The position numbers and the translations under genes were made by a program. Below are positions 3,980-6,913 of a stretch of 6,913 nucleotides of DNA, piece after piece (within the stretch, counting starts at the first letter, position 1; each line of letters begins with the position of its first letter). Source of the stretch: Pseudomonadales bacterium (lineage in GTDB: Bacteria; Pseudomonadota; Gammaproteobacteria; Pseudomonadales; Pseudohongiellaceae); the NCBI GenBank assembly GCA_022360535.1, contig JAKSCP010000030.1:1-6913 (forward strand), read 5' to 3'. The notes under the pieces are model-generated. The model did not search any database and was not told the origin of the DNA. It saw only the letters and a program-made list of their open reading frames with translations.

Positions 3980-6913
3980 TTATTCCTTGGGAGTAATCTT
4001 GTTGTTGTTTGGGCTACGCTCAAAAGCAGTTGCGTTCGCTAGTGCAACTGAGGCGCTATCCGCAGAAACCTGGCTCTCTGGGGTCACTGTATCGGCAACT
4101 ATGTATCCAGATGAATTCTCACTCAATCCTATGGCTTCAGTACCTTCACCGGCCTCACTCCAGCCGCCCGCAGCCCATATGAAGCGCTCAATCGAAATGT
4201 GATTTGGAAAAGCGCTTGTCACCGCAAGCTCGACAGAGTTTGGAATGCCTAAGACCTGCTCCGCAAACTCCTGCCCGCCAAAGCCATTCAGCCCCTGGCG
4301 GACAGATTCTGTTTGTTCAATCGTTGTGAACATGGCCTGTAGTGCTTCTGCACTCGAGTTAGCAACCCAATGCACGTAGGCAGCCGCGACATACTCGTCT
4401 AACCACGCTTCATTCGTATCCAACGCGACTTCTGCAATAGGTGACTCAGATGAGGAAAGCGCACGGTTTATTCGCTCTGAGGCTCGTTCAAGCAGTCGCA
4501 CAACTGCATCGACGTCATTTTCATCGCCAGCGCATAGATAACCAATCGCACCCGATACACCAGAGACAAATGCTTGCGCGCCTTCGTTCTGTCGAAGCCC
4601 CAGACGTGAAGCAAGAACGCCCTGTGCAATAGTCGAAGCAATGACAGATTGCCGACGCCAGCGGCTGGTCCCGGACTCGGTTGCTTCCCAATGGGGTTCC
4701 TCTGCGAGCAATAAAGTCGTGGCAGCAAATCGCGTTTCGCCCATACCCCGTGGCAGTTGAGCAACGGTTTGCAGTTTCGAATCTTCGCCCAATCGACGCG
4801 ATACACAGGCATTCATCGCTTGAGCATCTGCAGCCACTAATTCTGCTTGCAGTCTTCTGGTCTCATCCTGGAAGACAGTGATTTCTTCGGAGAAGTATGG
4901 AATCGCTCTTGCAGATTCAAACACTACGAAGTCAAGTGCACCTTCCATTTGTTCAGACAAGAATACTTCTTCATTAATAATGACTTCGAGATCCCAGTTA
5001 CCGCTTGGGGCGATCCCTGTGGCGGATTGCAATGCGAGTAGTGGAACCGTGGCTTCCTGCTCCGGCAGCCCAAATCGAGACCTATCCGCAGCAGCCAGAA
5101 TTAACTTATTCGAATCGATACCCAAGCGCGGTGCCAGTTGGCTTGCATCTGCCCAAACCCCGGCTGCCCCCAGCCAACGCTGCTCGCCTTCTGCATCCCA
5201 ACCCGGTGAAGTTACGCTAAACTCAAGCTCCAATTGGCAGGCATCGCCAGCACAGGGGGCGAGCGAAATAACAACATGCTGATCGATCTGTTTTACTGCA
5301 GTGGGAACGCCTGCTACTACAACATTTTGAAATTCAAGATCGTCCGGAACTTCCAGATGAAGCCGTTCATTATCGGAACGGACACCATCTAGACGCCAAT
5401 TCCCTGCGGCAGTTCCATTTTCAGTATCCAACGCTAACCGTAGCGCACCACCATCGACCGACCAGCGAGTTGCACTAGATAGGTTTTGCTCCCAGGCAGC
5501 TCTTGTCGCCAGTTCCTGATTTCGATTTTGGTAGCCACCGACTTCACGAAATCGACTGTCCAGAACCGAGTAGAGAAATACGCATGCAAGAAGACTAAGC
5601 ACTGTAGCCGCGCCGATCGGTGTTTTGAATCTCGCGCGCAGGGCTCTTGCACCATGACTTAAGCGACTGTCTAATCCCTGAATCTGCAACATCGCCGCGA
5701 AGCCTAAAAGGGTCAGGACCGTGGCAAACTTAAACGCATCTCCCAACAACAGGCGTTCCATCCAAACGCCCCAACCTGTGAGCAATGAATAACTGATGTG
5801 CGCTGTTATGCCGAATTCAAGTGGAGGATAGGTCACGAGACCGGCTTCATGATTAACAACCATGATAAAAGTTGCCAGCATCGAGGTGGCGTACGCAGTT
5901 CCCGTTTTCCTGATTAGACAATGTACCAACACAGTCACGGCGACCAGCTCAGCGAGCGCCGGACCGACAATTAGCGTTTGATAGATCAATGTGGTGCCTA
6001 AATTGAATGCATGGGGCACGTCAAGAAGGGCTAACACCATTGACCCAATTGCTGGCGTTAGCAGCAAGGCGAACGTGAGCGCAACAATAGCAGCGAGTCT
6101 AGCTATGAAGGTCACCCAGAACGGCACTGGTGCCGCATCGAGTATTTCGACAATGCCTGCGCGATGATCACGACGTAGCACCTGTCCGACCAAGGCAGCA
6201 GCGATAAACGCAATTACCAAGAACATTGATTCATTTAGCAGGGGAAGAGTGTACTCTGGCCGGGCTTCAAACGGTCCGTCTGCGTGGTTTAAGCCGTTCA
6301 CCAACCCCGAGGCCGTGGTCATGACTGAGAGGCCAATTAGCAACAGATAAAAGGTCTTTCCAGTAAACAACATCGAAAGCTGCCAACGTGTCTCCGCCAT
6401 GAGCGTACGCTGCCAGTTGTAACTATGTATTTCTAAAGGCGAGCTCACATCGCGATATTGTGCGGTTTGAGGAGTTATGAAATTCTCAATCTGACGGCTG
6501 GTAATTGCGGAAGACTTGTCCTGTATCAGCTCTTCACGCGAAACTTTTCGCAGCTCCCAAACGAACCATAACAGAGGCAAGAATCCCCAAAGCAGCCGGT
6601 TCAGGACAAATGGTGTGGTTAACGGGTAGATGATTGTGGCTTTCTCATTGGGCGTCCAGCCTTTGTTCAGACGATCGACTTCGCCAAACCCGGAGGGGTC
6701 GATCACAGAAGCGAGGTTTAAGAATATCCCGCCTTCGCTAAGCACGACCTGAGCGAGCATCCAGATGCCGATCAATACCGCTGAGGCAGCGAATGGGCCC
6801 GAACTGCTCCGAGTCTTTAACGCGAGCGTATAGTAGAGTGCGCCCATACCAGCAGTTGGAATTAAAATGAAGATCAAGGATGACCAGAGCATCACCACTA
6901 CCGGTGTGGGCCC
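3980..6913 (-). CDS. ABC-2 type permease fused to a degenerate M1-aminopeptidase-like domain (5' end outside window)
   Basis: The frame is open to the window edge, so the N terminus is missing. Residues are numbered from the GTG at 6898 (972 residues). The first half holds about eleven hydrophobic segments, near 4-27, 36-58, 97-116, 180-202, 222-242, 260-282, 303-328, 334-350, 363-384, 388-406 and 428-447. A cytoplasmic-looking stretch lies at 117-175, and RLLWGFLPLLWF is typical of this permease family. Residues about 470-640 resemble the N-terminal beta domain of the M1 peptidase part, with APRLGIDSN (589-597) and ADRSRFGLP (604-612). Residues about 640-915 correspond to the catalytic domain, but where the family has HEVAH this protein reads STIAQ (755-759) and no Glu follows at the third-ligand position (V778). 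It should not be an active metallopeptidase. The tail (915-972) is Ser/Ala/Glu-rich and low in complexity. ABC-2 permeases work with a separate ATPase, probably encoded upstream outside the window. The substrate is unknown. Placing the C-terminal half outside the membrane is inference. Confidence 0.85.
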   Translation of the reverse strand, partial: GPTPVVVMLWSSLIFILIPTAGMGALYYTLALKTRSSSGPFAASAVLIGIWMLAQVVLSEGGIFLNLASVIDPSGFGEVDRLNKGWTPNEKATIIYPLTTPFVLNRLLWGFLPLLWFVWELRKVSREELIQDKSSAITSRQIENFITPQTAQYRDVSSPLEIHSYNWQRTLMAETRWQLSMLFTGKTFYLLLIGLSVMTTASGLVNGLNHADGPFEARPEYTLPLLNESMFLVIAFIAAALVGQVLRRDHRAGIVEILDAAPVPFWVTFIARLAAIVALTFALLLTPAIGSMVLALLDVPHAFNLGTTLIYQTLIVGPALAELVAVTVLVHCLIRKTGTAYATSMLATFIMVVNHEAGLVTYPPLEFGITAHISYSLLTGWGVWMERLLLGDAFKFATVLTLLGFAAMLQIQGLDSRLSHGARALRARFKTPIGAATVLSLLACVFLYSVLDSRFREVGGYQNRNQELATRAAWEQNLSSATRWSVDGGALRLALDTENGTAAGNWRLDGVRSDNERLHLEVPDDLEFQNVVVAGVPTAVKQIDQHVVISLAPCAGDACQLELEFSVTSPGWDAEGEQRWLGAAGVWADASQLAPRLGIDSNKLILAAADRSRFGLPEQEATVPLLALQSATGIAPSGNWDLEVIINEEVFLSEQMEGALDFVVFESARAIPYFSEEITVFQDETRRLQAELVAADAQAMNACVSRRLGEDSKLQTVAQLPRGMGETRFAATTLLLAEEPHWEATESGTSRWRRQSVIASTIAQGVLASRLGLRQNEGAQAFVSGVSGAIGYLCAGDENDVDAVVRLLERASERINRALSSSESPIAEVALDTNEAWLDEYVAAAYVHWVANSSAEALQAMFTTIEQTESVRQGLNGFGGQEFAEQVLGIPNSVELAVTSAFPNHISIERFIWAAGGWSEAGEGTEAIGLSENSSGYIVADTVTPESQVSADSASVALANATAFERSPNNNKITPKE

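Noticed and set aside
4616..4650. Sequencing frameshift as the cause of the missing HEXXH in the permease fusion
   Set aside because: The frame stays open and family-like landmarks appear in the same frame on the N-terminal side and at the motif itself, so the change looks like substitution rather than a local frame error.
4878..5282. 134-residue plus-strand open frame within the permease fusion gene
   Set aside because: It is antisense to the M1-like region, with Ser/Pro-rich composition typical of a shadow frame and no domain.

Overview
The window reads as bacterial chromosome of roughly balanced base composition, most likely from a gammaproteobacterium or another proteobacterium. This is inferred from protein style: an FmdB-like protein opening MPRYDYLC, a CobW-family protein paired with a WD40 protein, and a secreted TPR protein. 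No rRNA, tRNA, CRISPR array, transposase or phage gene is visible. Genes are densely packed and both window edges cut through genes.

Left arm, plus strand (1-1727): the 3' part of a COG0523/CobW-family metallochaperone gene, whose G domain would lie upstream of the window, overlaps by one base (TAATG) a gene for a cytoplasmic WD40 beta-propeller protein. The coupling suggests the two products work together, plausibly in metal (zinc-type) homeostasis. A cluster of inverted repeats at 1759-1824 separates this pair from the convergent minus-strand genes.

Right arm, minus strand (1828-6913): reading leftward, first comes a very large ABC-2 type permease with a C-terminal M1-aminopeptidase-like region, truncated at its N terminus by the window edge. 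It is followed 72 bases later by a small FmdB-like protein with a TTG start, and then, after a 157-base A+T-rich gap, by a secreted TPR protein with a histidine-rich core. The permease and the FmdB-like gene may be cotranscribed. The TPR gene probably has its own promoter.

The most notable observation is in the permease. Its extracytoplasmic part can be aligned by eye with the permease/M1-aminopeptidase fusion family, but the zinc-binding HEXXH position reads STIAQ and the third zinc ligand is also missing, so it looks like a pseudo-peptidase fused to a transporter. Secondary points are a non-GTPase segment before the CobW C-terminal domain, an FmdB-like protein lacking the usual zinc-ribbon cysteines, and a conserved-looking His/Asp cluster in the TPR protein. 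I see no clearly new multi-gene system here.
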